From Solea solea (lineage: Eukaryota; Chordata; Actinopteri; Pleuronectiformes; Soleidae), in NCBI RefSeq assembly GCF_958295425.1, contig NC_081154.1:4375139-4439138 (forward strand): a stretch of 64,000 nt of DNA. Direction: 5' to 3'. Each line of letters opens with the position of its first letter. Within the stretch, counting starts at the first letter, position 1. Under the pieces are notes generated by a model. That model was not told the origin of the DNA and searched no databases. It worked only from the letters and a program-made list of their open reading frames with translations. A program made the translations under genes and the position numbers. This document shows, piece by piece, positions 32,391 to 44,092 of the stretch.

Positions 32391-32846
32391 TGTTTTTAAA
32401 ACATACCCATTTTTCCGTGAGTCACATTGCCACAGTGACTCAGTGCTGCAGGTACAAAGTCAGATCTGACTCCACTCCACTGTCACTGTGAAACTTGTGT
32501 TTTCCTCTCCAGTGCACACGCGACGTGATTGCTCACGGTTTCACCTCAGCTTCTCTTCTGTGAACCCTGGTCCTTCTGAGTTCACACTTAATTAAAAAAA
32601 AAAAAAAAAACGCACTTGAGAGAGGGATTTTTCCTCCTCACAAGAGCAAATTTAAGATTAAGTTTTTCCATCTTAAATACCCTGCAGAGCAATAATGCCC
32701 TTAATTATTTTAGACCACATAGTGAGATTTGGCTCTTGATAAAATAACAGTGGCAGCTTTTTATTTATTAGTTTCACAAGGTGCCCGTTTGGCTCAGCTA
32801 ATACCTGCTGTGATTAAAGGGCAAATAGGGAATGAAATACAGGTGT

Positions 32847-32866
32847 GGGGGGGGGGGGGGGGGGGG
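32847..32866 (+). repeat. Poly(G) run, 20 G
   Basis: Twenty consecutive G. A similar run of 18 G is at 37976-37993. Both can form G-quadruplex-like structures and are prone to length errors. Confidence 0.95.
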
Positions 32867-33391
32867 TAAAGTTAATAAAAACTGCTTTATACTGTAAATA
32901 ATGGCCACTTTAAATGTTTAGGTGTGAGTCAGAGATTTGCGTGCAGCTGTTTGCAGCGGATGTCGTGCGGTGACAAAGAAGTGTTGTTTTGTTTTCACAC
33001 TCGTCTCATTCAGCTCGTACCTTAGTGTCATTTGAGACCAAGACAAACGGTCACTGACAAATGTCAAAAGTCATTTATTATTATTAGTAAATTAGTCCTG
33101 AACAAACAAAATCCATCTCACAGACCAAGGTTATAATAGTTTTGACTTTTTGTTTTTAAAATGAGTTTTAATGAGTTTTAGTGTTAGTTTCTGTCGTAAT
33201 ATGGAGTCGATGCCATTTAAAAAAAAGTATTAGGACGATGATGAACAACCATCCCTGAATCAAATAGCCAACACACATGAACATCATGTAAATAATCATA
33301 AATAACCCTCATGAGACACATCACATTGTGACAGAAGTCTCAATCTCTCAATCTGAGGAAAGACATGAGCAAAATTGAAAATTTAGATCAG

Positions 33392-33480
33392 GGGTGTCTA
33401 AACTGTTTTTTTTAACGAGGGCCAGATTTGATAATGTGAAGATATCCGGGGGCCAATGGTCCCTCAACACCTTATTTTTT
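33392..33480. mobile_element. Fragment with hAT-like end
   Basis: CAGGGGTGTCTAAACTG followed by GGGCCAGATTTGATAATGTG and GGGGGCCAATGG is the common fish repeat end seen also in the 26.3- and 41.4-kb elements. It appears to lie inside a larger element whose ends ACCAAGGTTATAATAGTTTT (33124) and AATAACCTTTG (about 33677) are roughly inverted repeats. Confidence 0.4.
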
Positions 33481-34635
33481 TAACACTAAAATTTTTGTCA
33501 CAATTTTCATTTGTGAAACAATGTGCCTTTCTATCACAACAGTTAGTTATCGTTTTCCTTTTAACTCGTTAAAGGTTTTATTTTTTAACTTAGTGGAAAT
33601 GTTTTTTTTGGAATTTTGCTTTTCGTTATTTCATTTTATTTTATTTAGTTTTTACGTTACTTTTTACGTTAACTTTAATAACCTTTGACACGGACCGGAT
33701 CAAAGGTGGAGGTTTCTGATTCGACAAGAACATTAAAAAAAACACAAAAGCCTGAACAAAAAGTGAAAGCTGCAAATCACTCAGAGACGAAAAGGAAATG
33801 TTACTGTTGGTCTTAAAATCACACAAATATGAAAGCAAGTTTGCAGCAATAACTGACTTTTCAGTAAAATGAAATAATAAAATGCTGTTTTTAAGATTTC
33901 TGGGTTAGAGCAATAATATGAGAGTTGCATGTGCAATGCATATGTACTAAAACTAAAACAAATGTGAGCAGCCTGCACTGTAAATGATATAAACATGGCC
34001 ACATTGTGTAATGAACTGCATCATCTTAACTCAAAAGACAGAAGGAACCATCACTTAGATGCAAACAGGTGGACACGAGTTTTCATTCTCACTCACAAAA
34101 TAAATGCTTCACATTCACACGGTGTAATGTAGACGGCAAGTGATCACTTGTGAATCTAGAGATGGTGTCTGCAGGTGTCGCCTGGATTCACACCTTTAAC
34201 TAGACAACCGCCTCCAGAAACCAGATCTCAGAGCCCAGAATAGACTCACTGCAGGTGTGTAGTCAAATTTCAGACTTTAAACAGTGTAAAAACAGAAGTT
34301 CACACAAGTTTAAAAGGGAGAAAAGACTCAGAAAGGCTTAAAAATAACAAAACCACAGTCAAGCTAATGTCAAAGAGTATATTTGGCCATCTTTGCATAA
34401 TGTGAGCCACAAAAACGCATTGTTTTTCTACCATCTCTTTTTTTAACCCTTGGTTTACAGTAACTTCAATTTCTATAGTTCCGGTAACCTTGTACATTTA
34501 CTACGAACAATACCACAGCTGACAAGTAGGTGGCGACAGCTGTCAGGGTTTGAAAAGAGACTTTGTGATGCAAAATCCAAATGAAAACTCTGCACTAACC
34601 TTTATCTCCATGTTCACTGCTGAACACTGCTATTG

Positions 34636-34886
34636 CACTCACTGGTCACTTTATTAGGTACACAGAAGTGACACCCAGTGTGATCTTCTGCTGCGGTAGC
34701 TTGTGTCCTTCAAAATGCAACATGCTGTGCGTTCAGGGATTCGTCTTCTACATAGTTTTATTTTATTTTAGTGATTGTTACTTTTCATTTTGCCATCTTT
34801 GTCTTACCTCTGGCATTAACAAGGTATTTCTGCAAAGAGATTTAGATTTTTTTTTTCTCCTTTTTGGACCATTCTCTGTCAACCAG
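34636..34886 (-). mobile_element. Deleted Tc1/mariner-like transposon remnant
   Basis: It begins with the fish Tc1-like terminal repeat CACTCACTGGTCACTTTATTAGGTACAC, then jumps to internal transposase sequence in reverse (GTGTGATCTTCTGCTGC, ATGCTGTGCGTTCAGGGATT, CCTCTGGCATTAACAAGG, GGACCATTCTCTGTCAACC). Recognition is from the known layout of this family. Most of the transposase is deleted and no ORF survives. Confidence 0.65.
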
Positions 34887-37374
34887 GGCTGTCAAACTCG
34901 TTTTTAGTGCAGTTTATGTTCACATGTGTTGAAAGGTAAACGTCTCGCTGAGACACACAGAGACTATGACAGGTGTAGCAGCTTTTGTATTGTATGATCA
35001 AAGGCCCACATGCACAGCGAGTATGCCGATTGGATGTGTTTGCGAGATTGTAAGACTCTGCAAGGTCAGTGTAAAGATACCAGTAGAATATCTAGTTCCA
35101 CTTCCCCTGCATGGGAAGAAAATTGGATGATTTCAGAGGAGTGAAAGACCATGCTGCATTATTACAACTGCAGAGTGTGTGAAATGGAAGGAAGGAAAGA
35201 AGGAGTCCTTTTCTCCTGTTCCACTTAAGTCATCACTATGCTGCAGCTGCTTGTTCTTTTTCTTCTTTTTTTTTAAAAAAAGAGCCGTCTTTCGAGCTGG
35301 AGAAGCTTCATTGATCTCTGCACGCAGTCATCAGTGAGACCGGAGAGCAGGGAACGTCTACAAAGTGCAACGCTCGAAAAAGACGTGAAAAACACATTCA
35401 ATAACTTCACCGTAACACAGTGTAGTGTCGTCAAACGTTCTGTAAACTCAAATGCATAAAAGCATAGAAATGTAAATTTGTGTTGATTTGTCATATGATC
35501 GTTGTCCCGTGTGAAGCTCCTCCCCAGTCACAGGTCACTTCCGGGTTACGCGACCTTTGGGTTGGTTTTCCGCTAACAAACATTAGTAGAGACAGCCCCC
35601 AATGTCTCTGCAACAAGACATTTAACCAACACAATTAATCCAAAGATGTTAGATTATAAAAATAATCCTGCATCGTTCTGTTTTAACATCTTTCATAATT
35701 ATGTCAAGGGCCCGGAGGTCTTTGGCGAGTTTCTAGTGGTTTCTGATTAGGTTTCGCAGGATTGTTTAGTCTGTTTTAGTTGTTGACAGGAAGGTCTGAG
35801 AGGTCAGTTCCTGGGGTTGGTGTTGGGGTCTACGTGGTCATTGAAGAAGTTCTGTGGATTTATAGATTTATCACTCATTCAGAAGGTCTACAGTAGTGGT
35901 CCTTTTGAATTTGCTAGAGATTTTAGAGGACAGTGGGGGTGTTGATGAAGTCTTCTAGAGGTTTCAAGTGTCGTTTGATGTTGTGAAGGTCATTGAGAAC
36001 ATTCTGTATATGAATGAAATAATGCTCTTCATCCTTCTGCTGTTCATTCCACATGAATAATGTATGATAAGAAGCACTGAAGATATTCATGAGTCTTGTT
36101 TCATGATCACTTTTAACTTTTCACTGACGTTTTTCTTTCCTTCAGTTAGACACTATATTGATTTTCACACAATCGTTGTATCGTGATATTAGTGGTATCG
36201 TGGACCACGTAACGCGCATCGTATTGTGAGGTACCGTGTGATTCCCGCCCCCTAGTTAAGAAGATCAATTCTTGTGTGATTTTAGATCCTTTGTTCTGCC
36301 TTTAAATTGTGCGGCAACAGAATTTTTCAAAAGGTTTTTCAAAAGTATTTTCTCTGCTAAGTTTTCCATTAAAAAGCTGGAGGTTGCACAACCCTGAGCT
36401 GAAGTGCTTGTGATCTCAGTGGGTTCACTGACTTTCTTTCACCTTGTCAATCAAGCTCTCCTTAAACTGGTATTTAGAGAAATTCGCTTCCACTTTGTGC
36501 GTTTAATCTACATTTTCATCCTCCCTTCTGCCGACACCAACACGATAAATCAACCCCGAGCGCGACAATTGTTACAGAATCCATCATTTGTTTTCTCAGT
36601 GGAACTGAATTCGTAGCAGTGCAGTTTGGCACAGCGTCCAGTGTTTTGAGTCATTTCAGGCAGGCGAGAGAGAAAATGAGTGGTGATAGGAGAAAACGTT
36701 GTTGCAGGCAGGCTCACTCATGTGTGAAGCTCTTTTTAAATTGAGCCTTAGACGTTCAGTATGAGTAGATGTCTCAATAAATCAGTGGTTTTGTGGAGAA
36801 TATCTACTCGTCAGCTAATGTCCTCACTGCAGAGGCTCTAATAGCAACCACTTGCAGATTTGGTGATGAAATAAAAGAGATTTAGGTATTTTCTGCTTGA
36901 GTCTAATGCTCGATAAACCATTAGTGGTAAGCTGTTTTCTTAATGTTTCTATTTCTTTATGAATCTGGTCCACACACATCAAAATGTAGACATAGGATAA
37001 CATATATAAAACATTAAAAGCATCACTGTATCCATCTATTAGTTGTTGTTCTTAAAAAACAACAACAAAAAACAAACAAACACAGAGTTAGCTTATATTA
37101 CATTACATTACTATATTCTTAAATTGACTGACTCAGGAGATTTAAGTTAATTTTAGGCAATTCTGTTTGAAAATGCCTTTGAATATACTTTATTTTAAAG
37201 GCTTTTGGTAATATATATCCCCCAGTATTCACTTTGTTTTTGTTGGAATAGCTAAAACTAAATGTTGCTAGCCCTACTACAAGTGGCAAAAACCACAAAA
37301 AAAAAACCCAAAACAAATAAAAACACACCCAAACTGTGAAAAGGAGTGAGAACAATCATAATATAAACATGCTA

Positions 37375-37480
37375 ATGTGAGCTTACATGTCAGTGTTAGC
37401 ACACTAATGCTCACCAAGATTGCTGTAACTTTGCATTAGCATGCTAATCTTTCCTAAGTAGCACTAAACACACATGTGCA
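37375..37480. repeat. Fish interspersed repeat (TTAGCATGCTAA type)
   Basis: GTTAGCACACTAATGCTCAC, TTTGCATTAGCATGCTAATC and GTAGCACTAAACACA match the layout of a very common fish repeat. Only about 100 bases are recognisable. Confidence 0.45.
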
Positions 37481-37975
37481 GGTGCAGTCAATAATGACAC
37501 TAAATGTAAAATAAGAAGAAACCTTTATTACATATATATATTTATATTTATATATATATATATATACTATAATCTGTGTAAATTAAAGTCATATCAAGTT
37601 TTTTGTCTTTCCAACCGACTTTAGCCACGTTTTAAATAGAAGTCCAGATATGGAGACAGCTTTTTTCATTTGTAAGACTGAGTTCATCTGTACAAGAAAT
37701 CATCACTCTATATATAATCTACGCAACAGTAAAGAGTCACAAATAAACATCACACACTCACACACACATATAAGTAATATACAGCCGGTCTCTTTCATGT
37801 TTTGGTTATCAACAACATGTCTGTACAATAGAAAGGCCTTTCGTTTCATCTTGTTTTGTTTGCACACACGTCTCATATCACATGACATTATGCTCCACTT
37901 TGGGTTTCAAGGCACATAGATAAACGTAACAGCACACAAATAAGTACGTAACCGTGTCAGCAGGGTGCGATTTGT

Positions 37976-37993
37976 GGGGGGGGGGGGGGGGGG
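37976..37993 (+). repeat. Poly(G) run, 18 G
   Basis: Eighteen consecutive G in the TNFRSF13B-SSTR2 spacer; the second of two such runs about 5 kb apart. Confidence 0.95.
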
Positions 37994-39593
37994 TTAAGTC
38001 GGGTGAAATAGACGATGACATTAGTAGAATAAACATGACTTCAACAGCTGCCGTTGCATTTAAAAGTAATGGGATATTTTCAATTATTTTAATGCCTTTA
38101 CTCTCCTTGTGTGGACATGTTGGGGATTTAATCAAATACGAAAGGTTTAAATGCTAATTTTACAAGCCACATATTTATCCCCCTTTCATTAGAAACCTCA
38201 GTATGTAGTAAGAAAAATGGCTAAATACATTAGCAGAAAATACCAATAAATATGCAATTTGTCACAGAAGCAATGGACATTAAAAGTGACATTATTTTGC
38301 ACTATAAACTATAAACATAATAACGTTTGGGTACTCAAGCCCCTCCATCCTCCCTCCGGCAAATTACACCCTGCATGACTTTACAACATCAGTAATAATA
38401 ATGTACATTATGAGCAGCTCAAAATGAGTCTTACTCCAGGTTTATTATCTATTGTGTGGAAAACATTTCCTTTTATTTCTTTGGGGGGGAACAAAAAGCA
38501 AACCCCACCATTGTTTGCTGCCGATTATCACTCCAACAGTTGTACTTTGTTATTGTTGTTATCGATTCATAAGAAGACAAAACACACAGACAAATAACAA
38601 ACTTGAGTACAAGTGTGTTCCCGTTTTCTGAGAGTGGTTTTGTTTGGTGAGCTGACACAGAAAGGGAGGCTTTATAACCTTCCCATGCAAGAACAAGCAA
38701 AAGAATACCACGAAACACACACACACACACACAGTTTATATTGAACGTTGCATCCTCGGGAGTGCACCGTTGTAGCCCTTCACAAATGAACTTGTGTTTA
38801 GAAATAAAAGAAAAAACCCCAAGCACAAGAAGGCAGAGGTTTCCCCGTTGCCCTGCGTCCGTCTGCCTTCTTGTCTGTACACGGTGACAAAAACATGCCA
38901 CAAATCTGGACAAAATAAGTAATCACAACTTTTTTGTTAACGCTACATTTACACTGGTTTTTTTTCACAAACCATGTTATCGACATCTCTTAAACTTCAC
39001 AATGAAGTACATTAACCGTGTCCGAAATAGCCAGTGGCAATGACAACGACGGACATATTGTGTTTTCCACAGTGTGTTTTCAGTTCATTTCAGCTCCGGT
39101 CACTTTCGGTGGGTGTACACAACGTGTGTGTGTGTGTGTGTGTGTGTGTGAGCTCTCATTATTCTTCTTCCCCAGCCTCGCACATGAGTGGACGAGAGAC
39201 AGACAGGAGGACGGAGGGAGCGTGATTAATTAGCTCATGCACTTCAGGCTTAAAGGCGGTAAATACCTAAACTACAATGGGTGGCGGGTACGAGTGTCGT
39301 ACTGTGGCAACAAAAACAACATTCAGAAATACAATCGCGTACGGAGAGATTTGCTGCTGCGGTCACAGGGTTTACATGCATGTTAATCAAATCCTAATCC
39401 AAACCGTGTTGGTTCCTCATGTAAAACCTTTAGCACTGACCTGATTTGCACAATGAAATCGGTCGCTATGACGCCGTTATCGCCCTCTGAATTATTCACA
39501 CGAGGCTGTGTGACACACGTTGAGATGAAAATGCATCTACACAAACACCCACATATCTGCGGGTCGTGCTTCACCAGAGGCTGAAAGTGCTTC

Positions 39594-39800
39594 AGCCACT
39601 TTATTGGGTACACCTGTTGCATTGGCCAAGACCACCTGTTGAAGTTCAAACGGAGCATTCAAAATGAGGGGGGAAAAATAAGGTGATTGAAGTGACTTTT
39701 AACATCGTCTGATGTTCCAGGAAATTGTGATTTCCTGGTGACCTATTGGGAGAAAACAGCCAGTGAGAGAATGGCCAGACTGGGTTGAAATAACAGCAGG
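39594..39800 (+). mobile_element. Second Tc1/mariner-like remnant, opposite transposase orientation
   Basis: GCCACTTTATTGGGTACACCTG is the terminal repeat. It is followed by GTTCAAACGGAGCATTCA, a decayed transposase start (GGTGATTGAAGTGACTTT) and AGAGAATGGCCAGACTGG, which is transposase-coding in intact members. Internal deletions leave only about 200 bases. It complements the 34.6-kb remnant. Confidence 0.6.
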
Positions 39801-41227
39801 GCAATCATACCTCCTGCCACTTTATTTGCAGTGACACACAGAGTCATTGTCTCTGCGTGTGTGTGAGTGTGTGTAAAGGACAAATCTCGTCTGCCTGCTA
39901 ATGCCTTCCAATTGCACCGGTTGATGGCCTCTGACTCGACTGATGTACCCGGACTGGGGAGTGAATGTGACACGGCGGCATATGGTCGACGGCCTCATTA
40001 CCTCTGTAGAGGCTTTGTAGGCGTTTGACAAATCGCTCGATAACAGAGCGAGGTTACTTCACTGGGGAAGTTCCAGGTCACAAACACACACAGAGGTTTG
40101 TGTGTGAGTCTTGTTGTTAACTTTGTTGCTTATTTAGCTCTTGATGAGCCTGGAAGCTGACGCTTGAGGGGAAGTAGCCCAAAATAGACGTTCCAAATAC
40201 CATGCACATGGCGGCAAATTGCTACTACGGTTGTACAAAATCTCAAACTGCATTTTTTTTATCACAGAGCTGTGTTTTGTCTCCATGGGAACAAAAATCC
40301 CTTTAAAGATTGTCCCTCTCTGATTAGATTACATCATCCTCAGTCCTTATTCTCATCCAAAGTAAAAGTAAAGTTATCGTATTGTTATAGATTGAAGTCG
40401 CACAATAATAGCAATCATGTGAGGGAAACGTTTTGTGGCGATTATATCATAAATATGAAATCTGCGATAACAAAATTGTAATTGTAACTGAACATGTTTA
40501 TTCATTGTATGTGATTTGAATACATTTTCCCCGTTAGTGACCACATGTATAACTAGCCGCCTCTGGTACCTTTGACATCAGCGGCTGGTTCATTTATTCA
40601 ACAGTCTGACAGTTTGTGTGAGAGTAACCCCGGGGATGGAGTCAAATATCCGCCTGAATTATTGATCAAATCAGCTCCTTCCTTAAGCTCCCCCGCTAGC
40701 ATTTCTACAAGTATATATACGTATATAAAAAAGAAGCTCCATCGGGTTCCTCTGTAATCAGCGTGGCTTCCCGGTGCTCCTGCAGCAGAACTCTGCCTCC
40801 CGCTGTCACTGTTCATCCACTCTGCTGAATACAAGTGAGCGCTGAGAAGCTCACACTGTCATCAAAGTCAAGTGAATACAATGGTTTTTGTGGGATATTC
40901 GATTTGTGACACTGACAGTGAAATGTATAGAATTTGTTATCGAGTTGAATAGTATCCATGGAAACCAGCATCGCTGGGTCCCCGCAACTCTCGTGTATTT
41001 ACATTAGGGAATTATTTGACTGTAAATTGTTAGATTTTACGTATTATGTGAACTCTTTCATATTAAGAAAGGAAATCAGAATCTATCAAAATAATTTTAA
41101 TGAGAACCTTTCGTGCACCAACCCTGTGACATCGCAGTGACCTCATTTAAACAAAAGAGTATTCATATTTTCCCCTGGAAATGACTGTGTGAGAATAGAC
41201 AAAGTATTCCATACATTTGGAAATTAC

Positions 41228-41385
41228 ATGTGAGAGTGGATGGTTGTTTGTCTCTATATGTGGCCCTGTGATGGACTGGTGACCTTCCTACCTACAACCT
41301 TTTGCCCTATGTCATCCGGGATTGGCACCAGCGCCAACCACGACCCTCATGTGGAGGATAAAGCGGTAGAAGATGAATGAATGTA
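41228..41385 (+). mobile_element. 3' fragment of the same SINE family
   Basis: This carries the 3' half of the element: GAGAGTGGATGGTTGTTTGT, TGGCCCTGTGATGGACTGG, GGATTGGCACCAGCGCC and GGATAAAGCGGTAGAAGATG, ending in an ATGA-type tail. It is a 5'-truncated copy, as expected from incomplete reverse transcription. It sits about 40 bases before a hAT-like element. Confidence 0.75.
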
Positions 41386-41422
41386 CAAACCTTTTCAAGC
41401 CTAATCTTGTCACTATGTAGTG

Positions 41423-41760
41423 CAGGGATCGCAATTAAATATGGTCGAGGGCCAATTTTTTTGTAAGCAATGTATTGGGGCCAAAACATTGTATCTTTAT
41501 CAGGCAAAAGTGTCTTAAAACGTCTTCAGTCGGAAACAAAAACCCCACGTTTGCTACCTTAAACTAACAATGATGCGGACGCAACAGAATCTATTTGAAT
41601 AAGTTCATATTTTTTCAGAATAAAAGCTCTGAACTCGGAAAAAAAATTGTGACGATAAGCAAATAATTTATGATCAGATTTGTTAAATCATCTCCCGGGG
41701 CCAGAATACTGATGCTGGCCGGCCAGTTTTGGACCACGCGCCACCAATTTCTGACCACTG
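41423..41760. mobile_element. hAT-like element with perfect 8-bp target-site duplication
   Basis: Left end CAGGGATCGCAATTAAA, right end ...CAATTTCTGACCACTG. The 8-bp repeat ATGTAGTG flanks it exactly at 41415-41422 and 41761-41768. It has internal GGGCCAATTTTTT and GGCCGGCCAGTTTTGGACC motifs like the 26.3-kb element. It is non-coding. Confidence 0.8.
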
Positions 41761-43197
41761 ATGTAGTGTAAAGCAATGTTTTTTTATTTTAAAATGGAGG
41801 GTTTCAAGAAAAATATTTAGATCTATTTAATTAACAGGATGTATTGGCTGAAATCTAACAAACTCACAAATGTACTTATAGTAAATCAGTTCTGTGACAA
41901 ACCACCGACTTCAGTACAGCGCTTGAGCCAAAACAGGCATCCTGTGATTTCTGTTTTGAGAGTGAAGTTACATATTAAGAGTACAATATTCCAAAAAAGA
42001 ACATTTATGCATATATATACACACAGGATGTTCCGCACGTCTTCCTCTCTTCGTTTCTCAAGCTTTGACCCTTCGTGTCCTGTTATCACCGTCTTCTCCT
42101 CCCTCTCTTTCCCAAGTCTTCTTCTGAGATTGAGGTTTGTTTTTTTGGGTTGTTTTTTTTCGCAAGCACATGCGAGCAGAGCCGACGTGAAGCCGAAGGG
42201 CAGCAACGTGTCGGCGTGAAATCAGAACGAAACATTACATTTTTGAAACACAGTGCTTGACAAATGGGCTCTTTTTTCTATTTTTTTTTTTTTTTAGCTG
42301 CAACACACAGCAGGATGCAGTGACATATAAAGTACAAATAAACCCTTGATGCAGAATTTTACAGCATTTTTTTTTTGGTTCCAACAAAAAAAAATCATCT
42401 ATGCTAATAAGTTTCCCTCGGAAATTTGATGGAGAAAACATTTCCTATTTACAAGGCCATGCTGTTTTGATCTTAGCAAGGTCAGGGCGGCTCCAGAGAT
42501 GCTTCCACCATACTTGCCCAGGATCAATAATCCAAGATGTTTGACTCGAGCGTTTCCAAATCAATGCAAAAAATGCCTCCTAGAAGAGAATCCGAGCATC
42601 CTCCGTTTGTGAGATTGCCATTCTGTTGCCCCGTTCCTCATTTAAGACCAGACTTATCAGCTGGCACGAATAAAACGTGACCAGGAAACTATTCATCTTT
42701 TCGCTTCGTTTGTCGATTTTTATCGCTCAAAGGTCTCGAGAGAGAAGTACGGCGCCTGACTTCTCCGACTGTATTTCCACATTCAATCAAGGCCTTAGCT
42801 CTGGAGAACTCCTTCAAAGAAAGTCACAGATAAAGCTTGAACTACCTCAGTCCTCTGTCTCTAAACTTGAAACAGATTTTCTCCAGTGAGTCCACAGCAG
42901 TCTGCTCTCCAATCCGTCTCGTTTTGAATTCTTCTGACACCAGAAGTCAATTCTATTAGCGTTTGATTTTTAGTTGTGTGGGAAATCATTTCAGTCCAAA
43001 CAAAAACAACTGCTGCAACACTCTTGCGTTAGCTCAGGGTCAACCACCGCAATTTAACTCATTCACTCAAATATCAATCTTTGAAAACCCTTCACTTAGA
43101 CTTTGTTCATGTGTCCGTGTTACATCATCCTCCCGCCCCCGCTAACGTTGAGCAGAGGTCACTTGGCAGCTCCAAACACGTCTGAACTGGCTTTCCC

Positions 43198-44044
43198 TCA
43201 GATGCTCGTCTGCAGCTCGCAATTGAGCAGAGCGGCGTTGTGAGTCTCCAGGTTGGCGTTGATGATGACGGAGTCGTTGACCATCATCCTGCTCCTGTCC
43301 GCTCTGCTGTCACTGCGCTCTACCTCGTCCAGGCCCGCCACCTTCTTCAGGCACAGGACGTTCTGAAAGCTCTTCTTGAAGTTGTCCGACAGGAAGGCGT
43401 AGAGGATGGGGTTGGCGCAGCTGTTGGCGTAGCCGAGGACCACCACGAAGTCAAAGGCGCTCTTCACGGCGGAGGTGGGGCTGATTGAGCTGGTGACGGA
43501 GGTGAGGTTGAATATGTAGAAAGGCAGCCAGCAGAGCACGAACACGGCCACCACGATGGACACCATGCGCGTCACCTTGCGCTCTGACCGCTTGCGTTTG
43601 GTGGAGCCCACTCTCATGCCGGATGACTTCACCTGTCAAGAGGAGGAACTGTGTCAGTGGCTTTAAATGTGAAGCATTCAAGAGTAAAACATGACCCCAA
43701 AGTCGAACAGCTATTCCAGAAGTCCTTATTTTAGTTTGTGGCACGCAGAAACTAGTCAACATATACCTTGAATAGTGTTAGATTGTCCTCTTTTGCTGCA
43801 AATTATGTCTAGAAGAACTTAATAGCTAGATGGAGAATTGTCCATCTTTATATACAACCACTGGTGAGAACTGTAACCAGTTGGAGCTGTTTTATTACAG
43901 ATTAAATCATTTGTCTTACTCATAGCAGTACCTTCCTGAAGATCCTGCTCTTTGGCAACTAGAGCTCCAACAGATTGGGCTCTGTTTGGATAAAAATTGT
44001 ATTTTGAGTTTATGTTGGTTGAGTCAATCTAAGTACATTGGTGG

Positions 44045-44092
<48 letters not shown>

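Larger units (their letters stand above)
28241..43197. other. About 15 kb gene-free spacer between TNFRSF13B and SSTR2
   Basis: No exon of a known protein was recognised on either strand. The ORFs present are short and low-complexity. The stretch holds SINE fragments, hAT-like and Tc1-like remnants, a two-copy tandem repeat and homopolymer runs (listed separately). The part nearest 43.2 kb must include the SSTR2 3' UTR on the minus strand, whose end I could not place; TTTATT (a minus-strand AATAAA) occurs near 41.78 and 40.50 kb, among other places. Any upstream exon of TNFRSF13B would lie near 28.3 kb or beyond. Confidence 0.6.
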
